A stretch of DNA of 64,000 nt from NCBI GenBank assembly GCA_003024785.1, contig PUQB01000100.1, forward strand, positions 124,001 through 188,000. Direction: 5' to 3'. Source of the stretch: Selaginella tamariscina (taxonomy: Eukaryota > Streptophyta > Lycopodiopsida > Selaginellales > Selaginellaceae). This document shows, in pieces, positions 39,530 through 52,918 of this stretch. Position numbers and translations under genes: made by a program. How positions within the stretch are numbered: the stretch's first letter is position 1; each line of letters opens with the position of its first letter. The notes beneath the pieces were generated by a model, which was given only the letters and a program-made list of their open reading frames with translations, did not search any database and was not told the origin of the DNA.

Positions 39530-40104
39530 AGTCCCGCCTGCTTCTGCACTTCCATGCCAATCTCGCGGTCATCCTCTCCGACTCATTACAAAGAAAACGC
39601 TTCCCTTCCGCGCCTCGAAACAGAGGATCCTACATTCTTCCGACGATCTTCCGAGCACATTAGATTGAACCGCCCAATAGATTCTGCTCGCACTATGAAA
39701 CCGCTAACAGCCGTGAGAAATCTTATGCCAAAACACGGGTTTTGCATTCCTCCGACGATCTTCCGAGGCGATTAAGTACAGACTGAACCGGCAGTATGAG
39801 AAATCGCTACAAAACCAGGATTTTCCGGGTTTTTCAAGCTCCTGCATTCGCAGAGTGATACAACCTAGAAAAGAACAACTGAGAAAGATCGATTACCTGG
39901 CGCAATATCTTCAAAGAAGAGATTTTCTTCGCCGATCAGGGTTTTTCAAGATCCTGCATTCTTCCCACGCTCCCGGAGCCGATTAAACGTGCAGATTGAA
40001 CGGGAGAACAGAGAAAAGACGCCGCTTTCAGAAAATGAATCCCACACCAAAAGACTCGCCGCAGGAAACCGCTAGAAACAAGAACAGATCGATCACACAA
40101 TACG

Positions 40105-40142
40105 CAAGTAGCGCCTGTGTGTTCTTCGTGAGTTCTATATAA
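40105..40142 (-). promoter_or_regulatory. TATA box and probable start region of the fucosyltransferase gene
   Basis: On the minus strand TTATATAG (plus 40135-40142) lies upstream of the leader; transcription would begin near 40105-40110. Between there and the start codon (39529) is a GC-richer leader with a likely donor at about 39.90 kb (GCGCCAG, then gtaatc). Confidence 0.5.
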
Positions 40143-40144
40143 CC

Positions 40145-41447
40145 CTCCCCTGTTATTAGAAACATAGTCCCCTATATTTAACCCCGCATTTTGTGCTTTG
40201 TCCTATCGAAGGAAAATGAAATATCGTATATTCTGCAGGCTTTTACCAATATACGGCGTATATTGGAGTAATATTTTTAAATTACCCCGCACCTGAACGT
40301 TGGGCGATTTAACTCTGGCCCGCTTTTCGACAACGGCCCTAACAAAAAAATACGTATCATCGGTGGAGGAATATTCTCTTGTACAGTAAGCATATTCTTG
40401 TACTAAGTAAAGCATGATCTTTTCGTTGTGCGTCAGCTTTATTGTTAGGGTTAAGCTGACTTTGATTAAGAAAGTTTAGCTGCCAACCTTGTTGTTTATC
40501 TTCTAATGATTATTTTTTAATCGGAATAATGTACCAAACCCAACTTAATCTTTTTATATAGATATATATTTTATATCATGTTTTGTTATCATGCCATGTT
40601 AGTAGAGTATCCCAATCAATTGGTGTATAGTCAACTCCTAATGAATAGAATGTACATTATGTACATGTATATTTATATATTCTTAAGATTAGTTAAAAAC
40701 TCATGTCGTGTTTGTCTCGTTGTGAATGTGTACTCCATACACAATATGTGCGTGTGTATGGTCCATACACATGTAATACAAATGGTCTTAGAATCGTTTG
40801 ACATATTGTTAAAACAAATTAATAAACAATCAACATTATTCATACCATACCTTTACATTTCATTAAAGATTTTAGTAAAGCAATAATTTTATATGTTAAC
40901 AAGCTAGAAAACTTAAATATAAAATATATATAGTATATATATGAATGTTATTCTTTTCACGCATATGCACATACACATACAATAAAACATTTATACACAC
41001 GTATACGCTCTCACACACAATGAAACACTTAGAATACATGTACACACATGTACACGCACATACAGGTTAAACACCATAAACACACGTAATAAAGTACATA
41101 CACATACACATCAAAACTAGATATAGAGGTGCCTATAATTATTTAATTTATATATGTGACCTATAGTTTATAAACAACATTAAGTTAACATTAAATATTA
41201 ATATAGTTTTAAAGTAAATTTCAATAATAGATATCACTTTTGACTTTAAAACTTTATGCTTATACAAAAATTAAAAGCAAAAAAATGTATTTTAATGTGT
41301 TAATAATTATTCCTAATTTGACCACTCAAACAACGTGTAAGAGTCTCCTAAACAACTATTAGGAAGCAGACAAGCAGAGGAAACAAAACTAGGTTACACA
41401 CAATTTTGAATATTTAAATATTTGAATTTTACCCTAAATGCGGGAAG
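40145..41447. other. Intergenic DNA, no gene seen
   Basis: AT-rich with CA/TA-rich stretches near 40.95-41.1 kb. It should contain the PPR promoter, but I see no clear core element. Confidence 0.5.
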
Positions 41448-43215
41448 ATGACCTCAAGAGCAAGGGTCGATTTCCTGGCATCCATATTACGCTCCTGCAG
41501 AAGCTCAAGGGACTTGATTAAAGGCAGAGAGGTCCACGCAAGAATGCTCAGCAGTAACGAAGACGCGAACAATGTATACCTCGCAAATCTCCTCGTGCAA
41601 ATGTATGGCAAATGTGGCAGCATGGAAGAAGCCCAGGAAGTATTCAATTCTCTCTCTTCCCCAAATGAATATTCATGGAATCTCCTCCTTCAGGGATATG
41701 CACAGAATCGGCATCTCGACTCCGCAAGGAGAGTGTTTAACAGAATAGACAACCCAAACTCTGTCTGTTGTACAAGTATGATAGCGATGCTATCTAGTTA
41801 TGGGTTAGTTTATGAAGCACTGCAGGCTTTTAATCGGATTAAGGACCCAGACTTTATAGCGTGGAATGCACTGCTTGGAGCATATGCCACGAATGGGCAT
41901 ATAGAAGAGGCGGAGAGGGTGTTTAAGAGTATGATGGAACACAGCGTTGTTTCATGGACCACGCTGCTCACTGCATACGCTAACCACGGTCAGACGGGAA
42001 AAGCGAAGAGCCTGTTTGATACGATGTCGGAGAGAAACGTCGTCACGTGGTCCGCGATGGTGGCGGCATTTGCTAGGAAGGGAGGGGACCTGGAGCTGGC
42101 GGAGCTAACGTTCCGTAGGATGCCGGGCAGGAACGCGGTCTCCTGCAACGCGATGGTGACTGCATACCTGGATAGTGGCTACCTCGGAGAGGCAGAGGCC
42201 CTCTTCAACGTGATGGAGGAGAGGAGCGTCGTGTCGTGGAATGCGCTGGTGTGTGGATATGCACAAGGTGGTAAGTTTACGGATGCAAAGGCGTTGTTCG
42301 ATGCGATGCCCGAAAAGAACCTGACCTCCTGGAACTCTATACTTCAAGGGAACGATGTTCCTGGAGCAGAGAGAGTCTTGCATCTGATGCCTGTGTGGGA
42401 TATCGTCTCCCTTACGACGTTGTTGTCAGTCCACGCCGAAACAACGGAGAGATGGAGAAGGCCAAGCTCGTTTTCGACCGCATGCCAGAGAGAGACATTG
42501 TGGCGTGGACAAAGCTGGTCACTGCGTACTCCCGGAACCGGCTGATCGAGGAAGCGAGAGGCGTGTTCGACGCGATGCCTTCCAGGGACCTGGTCTCCTG
42601 GAACGCACTCGTGACGGGGTAGCCGAGAGCCGGATGCCCCACCGGGCACGGGAGGTCTTTGAGAAAGCTGCCCAGCTGGAGCATCTGTTCGTGGAACGCA
42701 CTCCTTGTGGGGTACTCCCAGAACGGTGCCTTGTTGAAGCACGGTCTGTGTTCGATACTATGCCGAGGAGGGACGTGTTCTCCTGGAACAGTGTCATATC
42801 GGGTTTCTCTCACAGTACAGGGACCGACTGCATAGAAATGCTTCTCTATATGGTTTTAGACGGGTTTAAACCGGACGAGTTCACGTTTTTAAGCGTTTTA
42901 GGCGCTTGTAGTCACTCAGGATATCTAGAACAAGGAGTAGAGATATTCTCACTGATGAACGAGCACAATATAGTTCCATCTTCTGAGCATTTCTCGTGTA
43001 TGGTTGATATCCTGGGGAGGTCCGGGAAGCTTGAGGAATGTAAGGAGATACTGGAGAATATGCCTGATTTAGCGAGTGGCTCCCAGTGGGGAGTTTATTA
43101 AGTTCATGTGGGATTCATAGGGATGTGGAGCTCGGAGAGGTTGCAGCCAAACAACTCTGTGAGCTTGATGGTGGAGAGGCTTGGCCGCACATCTCTCACT
43201 TGGTAAACTATATGC
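41448..43215 (+). pseudogene. PLS-class PPR gene, intronless, with about five frame breaks
   Basis: Organelle RNA-binding protein family (C-to-U editing or RNA processing; known family role). A long open frame from 41448 carries the N-terminal RSCRSSRDLIKGREVHARML and YGKCGSMEEAQEVFNSL, then about eight repeats such as VVSWTTLLTAYANHGQTGKA and RSVVSWNALVCGYAQGGKF. From about 42.42 kb the homology continues in other frames: NGEMEKAKLVFDRMPERDIV, SWNALLVGYSQNGAL, DVFSWNSVISGF, DEFTFLSVLGACSHSGYLEQ and an E-type end GSLLSSCGIHRDVELGEVAA. About five frame changes and one stop lie between 42.42 and 43.10 kb. The last change is explained by one G missing from the G4 run at 43088-43091. No DYW domain follows, and similarity stops about 55 bp before a MITE. 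It is either a real pseudogene or damaged by sequence error. Confidence 0.85.
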
Positions 43216-43271
43216 ACAATGTTAGCATAATACATATTATTTCTTTACATTGTACATGCATATTAAATTAT

Positions 43272-43353
43272 ATAGGGAAAATTACATTTATACCTTTGAA
43301 ATTTATTATATTTACGTATATATTCTCAGAAGTTTTATATTTACATGTTGTAA

Positions 43354-43412
<59 letters not shown>

Positions 43413-43776
43413 TATAATTTTAACTTTTAAAAATAACAATTTAATTAAATTATATTTTCAATTTATAATATATTGCAAATGAAATAATTGAAGTTTATTA
43501 AGTATTAAATGTCAAAAATTATCATAATAAAAAATGGAATGTTTTTTTAAATAATAATATTATATTATGATATATATGTTTAATAGGTTGTATTTTGGAC
43601 CTAAATATAATAAAATATAAATTAATTATAAATTTTTATTAATTTTTTAAAAATGTTTTTAAATTTTTAATTTTGAAGTTTTAAATTGAAGTTCTAAGGA
43701 TATATATGTAAATATAAAATTTTTAAAGGTATATATGTAAATATGATAAATTTCAGGAATATAAATGTAATTTTCT
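43272..43776 (-). mobile_element. MITE copy B, Mutator-like, opposite orientation to copy A
   Basis: Ends gggaaaattacatttata and tataaatgtaattttct are inverted copies; inner arms contain tatatgtaaatatgataaattt. A 9-bp direct repeat ttaaattat flanks it (43263-43271 and 43777-43785). It is related to copy A in reverse orientation and holds an internal AT microsatellite (43354-43410) absent from copy A. It lies just 3' of the PPR gene. Confidence 0.7.
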
Positions 43777-43829
43777 TTAAATTATGTAAAACATGCTCTA
43801 AAGAGTGTGAATAATTATATATATATATA

Positions 43830-43872
43830 TAGGCGGACACGCACCCTTTTGTGTTAATACAAAGGTAGCAAT

Positions 43873-43935
<63 letters not shown>
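43830..43935. repeat. Compound microsatellite (AT)n(AG)n
   Basis: AT repeats near 43816-43830 and 43875-43901 are followed by an AG repeat of about 32 bp (to 43934). The same TA-then-GA order is seen in NTAQ1 intron 3 and at 60535-60622. Confidence 0.85.
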
Positions 43936-43936
<1 letters not shown>

Positions 43937-44463
43937 TCTAAATGAATTCATGCTTTTAATAAGGTTATGTTAAACCATTAACTATTATAAAAAAGAATTT
44001 GTTGAGAATTCAGGATTATCAATTTTTTATTCTCTTTTTTCCCCTCTGTTTAAATAGTTGATAAACTTAATTTTTAAAGCGGGTTAGTATTTTCTCGAAT
44101 ATATGTTTTAATTAAATTATTTATTCTTTAGCTTTAAAATGTTTAATAATAAAAATTTAAATATTTTAATAACATTACTATATTAAGATGTAAAAAATAA
44201 ACCAGGTTTGACTGAAGGGGGTTAAAAAAAAAAAAACATTAATATATTTCAATTCACAAAGTTTTTTCTCTCTTAATAATCAAGGTTTTAAATCACAAAG
44301 AATTTATTTTATTCAACTACTATTATTACAACCGGTAGACATCATTTTTATTATTATTAAGTGTTAGAAATATATTTACTAATATTAATTTTGTTTGAAA
44401 ACTATAATTGAAAAAGAATTAAAATACCATTAAATGATACATATACAATATATAAACAAGCTG
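43936..44463. other. AT-rich DNA between the PPR gene and HYDIN, no gene seen
   Basis: Mostly A/T with homopolymer runs. It should hold the HYDIN 3' UTR on the minus strand; no clear polyadenylation signal was assigned. Confidence 0.5.
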
Positions 44464-45951
44464 CTAAACAGCTTGTAAATAGAAGAGCCAGACATCGTCC
44501 GTCTTATCGCATGTAACAGTGAGCCTTCCAGTCTTGGGAGAATTAGCGGCAGGTTTATAGCTAACAACAAGCTTAGACTGCTTCTTTGGAGTCATTAACT
44601 CCCCTTTACTAACCACAAATGCCGGATTTTCACTCACATAACTAAACTGCACACTCTCGTTGTACACGTTCGTGAAGTTAATCTGCCCACTCCCCTTTAT
44701 GAAGAAGGGCCCTAAACAATCACATAATGCAGTTTTAATCAACACACACTACATACACACACACACGCACGCACACACACCTGTGGAGAGGGGCTGCTAC
44801 AACTTGCGACCAGCTTGCAACAGAAATCTGAGGCTTCTGGGGACTTGAGAGTTAAAAAGTCTCAAACTCCTCCATAACACTGGAAGGCTCAAACAAAACT
44901 TGCACTTGGAGGTCGAGGCCTTCTGCGTTCGCCTGCACTACTGTTGGCTCCACTTGAATCCTGCCTTAACTGCTTCCGCAGGGAGTACGCATGTGTATGT
45001 AGATTTCACCGGAAGTACATGCTTGAATGTGTATGTCTACATACAAACACTCGTCACACACACACACACACACACACCACACACACACACATACCTGAGA
45101 TAGCTGGTTTCCTAATGAGACATTAAACAAAATGGATCTTCAGCGGGAGCTGGCACACTCTTCAACACAAGCTCATATTCGTAATCTCCAATAACATCGT
45201 TCTGTAGTATAAGGATACCCGTTTGGCTTCCTTGTACTAGAGGCCTATACACAACCTCCAGTGGAGTAGCTGACTTGGATGCAACTGCTACCTGCAATAC
45301 ATCCATGTATACATAACACACACACACACACACACACAACCTCTGAAGGAATGACCACGCCTTGGACAGAGCAAACTGTCTTAAAAACGAGCTCTTTATC
45401 TAGAGGATTTTTAACATAAATAGTCCGAGAGGTTCTGTGCCGAACAAAACACTCGAGATAAACAGTCTCCATTATATCAGGTTTGACAGCATCCACCACA
45501 ACATTGAACAGTGAAAACTCACCCGACTTCTCATTCCTAATAATAAACAAGTGCATATATCACACACACACACACACACACACACGCACATGTATACATA
45601 CCTGAACATTACTGTGCTTACAGTTGTTCCTGGTTTCTCACACCGGAAATACACAACACACTCCTTTGAAGAAACCCGGGGACTTCGATTGTTTTAGGAG
45701 CGTTTAAAAAGAGTCATTGGATCAGACTGTATCATGGTTACCACCACACTAAACTTCTGTGTTTTCTTTAACCAGTTGGGAACCTGTAAACTTATCGGAA
45801 CTGTACACCTGGCCTTGGCTGCTTTTTTTATGTTTGGCTCTGGTGCTGGCAGTCCCGCTTCCCCAGAAAGCCCGTATGTAAGTAAATTCCCGTCTGGGAA
45901 AGGGAAGGAAACTGTCCCTTTATGAAGCTCTGCATAGTTAAACACATTAGA

Positions 45952-45998
<47 letters not shown>

Positions 45999-47771
45999 AC
46001 TGTTATTGGTATGCACATTGTCATCGGTTCATATGTAAGTGTGTATCCAACAGTTTGGTTAGCAGGAACTATAAGTGAGACTGCTCCATGCCAATAATGA
46101 TGTGATATAATTGGATGCAGTAGCCAGTCTACGTTTGATGTGTTTTTCACCTGGACAACCTTGGTATCGCTGTTCCGAACCTGCACCAAAAGAAATTATT
46201 TAATATATAAACATATAAGTATATATTATTTGAATTGTATTAAGAGCTTAACAAAACACACACACCACACACACACGATAACTTACTGGTGCAACAAACT
46301 TGAGAGTTTCTGTAGATGCTCCTTGTTCCACACATCCTCCAAGTAGAGTGAGAAGGATTGGTTCTTCAACACCTTCAATACTACAAGGGACGCCTTCTAT
46401 CCGAAGGTCAGGATTTGGTTTAGATGGATGGAAAGTTACTTCAAGCCTTGCCACTTGTCGCGGTGCCAAGAATCTGTATATACGTATACTTAATAATATT
46501 ATATATATGACTATATATTTAACATGAAATATTGTAGAGGATATATTATGTTGGTCCTATAGGTGCCATAAGAACAACACACACACACAACATCTATATA
46601 TATAAGTATAAAACTGACCCCTCAAGAGGAAAGATGGTGAAGTCTGATTGACAAATAGACAAGTCCCATGCAAAGTTAGTGGCCAAGTCCCCATGATTTT
46701 CGAGCTGTATTTTCTTAGTCACTTTAGAGCCAAATGTGACTATATCAAATGGTAAAACCTCCTGGTTTAGCTTAACGATGACGGCGTGGCATGTTCCCGA
46801 CACAGTTAAGATTCTTGATTTTGCCCCAGCGACCTCCAGTACGAGTCCCTCTGTGAACTTCGTCATTTTGTCTTTGGGGTATATACTAGTTCCATAGTCC
46901 GTATATACCTAAGTTACATAGAGTTATAAGTCCCAACTTAGTCCATGTTTTATATATGTAAATACAAAACAAAACTCTTGGGGTTATGTATGTCAATATT
47001 GTACATATATGAAAATTTCCTAGTTGAACTTAACATATTATAACTTACTTTGGGGGTAGAAGAATGCCTTCCTTGGGCAAACACGCAATACCGAGCTGTT
47101 CCATGCGTTCTACACTCGGTCCGAATGATATCGGGCTGTAAGGCCTACTCTTATTAAGCACTTGAACCTGTTGTTTTGCTGTCTTGCCGAGTCTCACAAT
47201 ACCAAAAGATAGATATTTTTGTTTGGGATCAAACTAGTTCAAGTAAGATCGGCACTCCTTCACCTTTAAACACAATTCCCACCTGTTATATGGATAGTCA
47301 GTACTATTAACTATGTATTATACAACTAGTGTGTGCGTGGTGTGCAGATGGTGTGTGCATATTATAGAACACAAGTATACTCACAGTGTCAAGACCACAT
47401 ATCTGGAATTTCACAACCTCCTTGTATAGAACAAGCTTGCCTGGTTTAAAAACCACCTAAACAACATAAAACGCAATGTAAACATAAATATAATAAATAC
47501 ATATTTACAGAGTTTACCTTGACTGTGTGGTTTTGTCCAGGGCTTAAGCTCATATTCACGTAATCAGCTTCCAGAAATGAGGTGTTCTCATATAGATTTT
47601 CACATGTTATTACGTCCTCGTCCTCATTTGTGAGTGTAAGGTCCGTTGATGGTGGAACAACTCCAGCCTGAGTGAGTGTATGTGTGTGTCTATATACATA
47701 TATATGTACATATGTGTGTGTTGTTGTAAGAACTATGTATTAGTATGATTAGACTTGATCGTAAACCCTAA

Positions 47772-47843
<72 letters not shown>

Positions 47844-48847
47844 ATGATATGATATCAGAAAAAAGTATATCATACATGCAAAGATATGCACATACCTGGT
47901 GAAGGAAGCGACAACCAAAGTCGTACTCATAAAAGCTGAACTTAATCCTCGGACGATAAGACACAGCATTCAAATGTACAATATACTTGTTACCATGCAT
48001 GATTTGTAGAACAGCAGGCAGCTCATTGAACGTGTTCTCAGCCGTCGGATGAAACAGTAGATCGCACGTTAACTGTTCATCTTCTTTTACAATCCCTGCT
48101 GGAGGTTCTGCCCTTAGCAAGTCACTGTTACCACCACAGTCCCACATGAAGTAGAAAGCCGCCTTTCCAGAGTTTGTAAGTATAAACTGTATTTTAAAAA
48201 AAACTAATGTTATATGTTCTATGTTAATGTTATATGTGTCAACACACACGCTCTACTCACGTACCTTCTTGTAGATCTTCGAGTTAATGATAACTTTCCC
48301 GTAATCAATGCGAAACGGCTCTTTAGGAACTAAACTAAATGGTGTTAAATCGTCACCTCCCTCTAAATAAACCCTCTCATGGTACAAAAACGCTTCAGCC
48401 TTCACCCACATATATATCGGTGACCCCATACGGAAATTACACACAATATCAAACGAGTGTAAGCCTTCTACTGCCGGTGAAAACAGAATATCCACTGCAA
48501 CTGTGCAACCTTCTGTAATTATTCCACTGGAAGGTGTGAATTTGAGGATAGCTAACTGGCCTGGTTGAGATGGTGAGTAACTTAGTTTGTCAAAGTTAAA
48601 TGCGAATGGACCGACTTCAGGGTTCTTTAAATATACTGTCTCCTTTACTTTAGATCCAACAAGAACCTGTGTAAATAAGTTCTTTGATAGTTAGTTAGGA
48701 AAATTTTAGATAATAACAGAACTTAAGTTATTAGTTATCTTATGTTATATACGTAGAGTTATACTTTATAGATCATTATACAACTAAAGAACAGTAGAAT
48801 ATAATGTATATAGCTAGTATAAATTTATAGATTCAAAGCACTCTAGG

Positions 48848-48893
<46 letters not shown>

Positions 48894-49056
48894 AGAGAGA
48901 AGGAGAGAGAGGGAGGGAGAGAGAAGGAGAGAGAGGGAGGGAGAGAGAAGGAGAGAGAGGGAGGGAAGAGAAGGAGAGAGAGGGAGGAGAGGTTGTATTT
49001 GCCTACAATTTACGTGCCATATCCATCAATACTCCCATGTGTCAATGTGTGAGTAT

Positions 49057-49103
<47 letters not shown>

Positions 49104-49772
49104 ACTAAACACATCCTGAATATATAGATAGACATATAAATCTGTTTATACTAAAATTAACACACACACACAAGTTTATGTGTAATACCTGTCCAAAGTC
49201 AACACATAATCTGTCCAGGGAAAGCTCGGGTTTCTTCACATTCCCAACCAGGAGAAAATTTACCTCGATCTTCCGGTCGGGAATCCGAAAAGCCCAAAAA
49301 CTCTCATGAAGCTCAAGCCGAGTGGGAATATACTCGAACCCCATCTCATATCTTCTTCCACTTGGGATGGTACCAGTCCTACACACATATGCAAATACAC
49401 ATACACATGGCACACACATACACATATACATGTATATATATACCTAGTCATACACTTGAAAGGCCTGGGAAACACATCGTCATCAGTGATTGGCTCCACA
49501 TCATACGCCGTCCATCTTAGTGACTGGGACTTCTTTTCCACCCAGATAAACTTGTAAGGTATATTCGTTGGATTTACTGCAGTGAAAAACTTCACATTTC
49601 TTATGTTGCAGCCAAGGGAATCGAACTCGATTATGTGGATTCCAGGGTCTAACGGGCCAAGCTCTCCATTTGGACCGGGAAAGTGCCCGTCACGCCTTGC
49701 TGGATAGTCACTACGTGGCAACTCAAAATGGCACCATGGCCTAGTCACTTGTCCAGTCACTGGCACCCTCAA
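44464..49772 (-). CDS. HYDIN: HYDIN block 5: C-terminal ASH domains to the stop (15 exons)
   Basis: Exons: 49444-49772, 49189-49378, 48265-48666, 47896-48186, 47518-47667, 47395-47456, 47049-47282, 46619-46885, 46287-46473, 46001-46180, 45602-45929, 45341-45536, 45095-45291, 44781-45036, 44464-44711. This is the best conserved part: GHFPGPNGELGPLDPGIHII, KFFTAVNPTNIPYKFIWVE, HESFWAFRIPDRKIEVNFLL, IINSKIYKKFILTNSGKAAF and VVYRPLVQGSQTGILILQND. Introns here are the shortest in the gene (49-71 nt between the last six exons). Frame breaks lie in exons 47049-47282, 45602-45929, 45095-45291 and 44781-45036 (two; one fits A5 at 44854-44858). Confidence 0.93.
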
Positions 49773-50221
49773 CTGTTTATATCAAACAGAAAGCAATTTT
49801 TTACCATATATATAAAGATTGTCGACACACACACACATACACACACACACACGTATGTATAATCATTTATATTTTCAAATATGTTTTATGCAAATATACA
49901 TAAAGGTACTAGAAGCGATCAAATATACAAGGGCACCTCAACCGTTTATATCGAAACATCGAGTACTTTATATACAAAGATACAAATAAGTATACAGTAT
50001 AGAAACGTATATAATTTATATATGCATACATATAAAAATTTCTTTAACACATTAACATATTGTGTATGACATATATATACAGAAAGGACATCAGATACCT
50101 GTCACAACAAGATATATGTACTTAGCATATTTCAAAAACCTCATACACAGATATATCTATATATACATAGTTGAGGTTTTTGCATAAATTGGACGCACAC
50201 AATATATAGATAGACATGCGC

Positions 50222-50310
<89 letters not shown>

Positions 50311-51291
50311 ACTTACAGGCTTCATACTGGAGTCCAAGTTGGGAATCTTGGCAACTAAGAACCTCGTAGAATCCAGCACCTCGATCGGACAAAACTTAAG
50401 TAACAAATCCAGGCTCTGCCCGGGCTCCAAAACTCCATAAGAAGGTTCAACCATATACATACTCTCAGTTTCTATGGAACCATCCTGCTTCTCCACGTGC
50501 CATGAGAAGGGCATCTTCGCCTTGGTTACGCTCTTCAATGAGAAGGAATATGTTCTCACTTGGAACATCATTGTTGTCTTAAACTGTACCGATGTCATTG
50601 TGCACTCATACCTGGTAATACATACACACATATATAAATCAATAAATAAATAACGTACATACGTACACAAACACATACGCATATACCTAGCATTGTCCGC
50701 TATTGCATGCAACTTGAGATTTATGAACTTCCCCGTGCCCTTAACAATCTCCAAACTAGGTTCAGCAGGATTCACATTGGTTTCTATCGCAAGGTCAGGT
50801 AATGCTTCAACCTTTTCACCCTTTCCACCCTTTCCCTTTGTAGCAGCGGCTGGTGCTGGTTTCCCTTTGCCCTTTGCATCTTCAAGAGGTTTCTCCTCGG
50901 CAGGTGGCAGCATAGTATCATCCCAATCCACTGCGATACAGTGCGTGTGTGGTTGTGTGTGGTGGTGTGTGTGTGTGTGAAACTACATATAACTAACCTG
51001 CTTCGCCGGTGTAGACAATATTACACAGCTGAAGGTAGAGGTTCCTGTCCAGATATTCAACGGCCTCCGTCGGATTAAACTCAACAGTGATCTGCTTCGA
51101 AGAACCAGCATGTAGGTGTCCAAGTGCAGGTGTAAATTTCAAATATGGAGGAAGATCAAACCAGCCAAATCTCCAGTGTTTATCAGAGGTCGTGTTCTTC
51201 ATAATAAATGTCATAGTGTTAAGAGATCCTACTCCACAGTCCTCAAACCACATTGCATCGTCTAAGTTCTTAGGAAGCCCAGAAAATATAC

Positions 51292-51328
<37 letters not shown>

Positions 51329-51738
51329 AGAGTGCATGCGTGTGTGTGTGTGTGTAATGAACCACTGTAAACTCTTCATGAATTTATAAAGACACGAAAA
51401 TAAATATAAACAAAAATGCGCACACACACACAGACACAAACACACTTACCTCTTCTGTGTAGCCTTCCCCAGTGGCAGTTATAGTAAGAATATGAAAGGG
51501 GTTTCTGATCCACTATAACTTGGATGTCTTGTTTATATTGCTGTGCCAAACGTGGTGTGAATGTGACTGTGGCTGTCTCTTCGGATTTTACTGGAAAAGT
51601 AAGCTTCTTTCCAAAGAAAAATGGTACTTCACCTGCAAAATGAGAATACACTTAGAAGCAGGCATGCGTGTGTGCGTGTGTGTTTGAGCTACAATATATC
51701 ATACATATATATTACATATACTTTAAAATACACACACA

Positions 51739-51769
<31 letters not shown>

Positions 51770-52496
51770 TCTATATTTACAAAGATGATTATAAATATAT
51801 AAAAAATTTAAATTACGTGCTTACCTTCATTTGTGACCTGGTTTACGTGGAACCAATCAACACTGGGAGGGTCAGCCACCTCAAGCCTCCCAACAGCAGG
51901 AACAAGTCCATCATTACGAAGAACCAAGGGAAGTGTTTGACTCTTCCCAATAAGAATACGTGAAAATTGTAACCATGGGAACCCTAGTGGAGTAAAAACC
52001 GATGGTAACTCCGCGTGTAAGTGCGGTAAAGTTCCCTCTCCCTGGAACTCGCAGGAGAATTGAACCTCCGAATGGCCTTTTACAAGTACCTCGCATATGC
52101 TTGTGTATTTCTGGAGTGCCAGTGGCTTGAAGTTTACTGTCACTATTCTGTGTTCCAACGGAGGAATCTCTACACTAGCTGGAGATAAGTCCATACACAG
52201 TGACCCTTCCCCTCCTGTACCACCTGTAGTAACTTACATGTGTATACACATATCATATGTATATATGTGTGTGTATGTGTATCTGTATGTATATATACAT
52301 AGATGACTAACCTTTTGGCGGTGCTTTATCTTTACTAGCTGGCTTATCGCCGGCTGGGCGAAGAACAAAGTCCAATGCACAAGGGACTCTGAGGGGATTC
52401 TCAATCCTCATTTTTGCAGTCATACACACTTCCTTTGGTTCTTTCACTTGATTTTGAGCTTGTTTATCTTTACCTCCTGTAATACTATACATACAT

Positions 52497-52532
<36 letters not shown>

Positions 52533-52872
52533 CTAATGTAATACATTGTTTTAAACACAGTGCAATAGTATAAATGCATATATATACATAGAATAATACT
52601 AATACTTTACCTGCTGCTGCATCGAGTGCTGCTTTCTCGTAATTAATTATAACTGGTCCAAAGGAAAAGAGCTCATCCTTCCTTGAGTAAGTCCCAAAGC
52701 CCGGAATAGGACCAAGTAGATCAATCTCATCCACTACCTGTTTGTAAAATGTTATAAACATGTATATAATTAAGCATTAAACTAATCACATAAACACACA
52801 GATATATATACAGCATAAAGTATACATATGCATTCACATATTTAAGCTTTTGCACTTAATGTAACTTTAAAA

Positions 52873-52918
<46 letters not shown>

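Noticed and set aside
49881-50069. Short open frame in a HYDIN intron
   Set aside because: Low-complexity Tyr/Ile/Thr composition typical of TA/CA-rich intron sequence, with no homology and no conserved joins.
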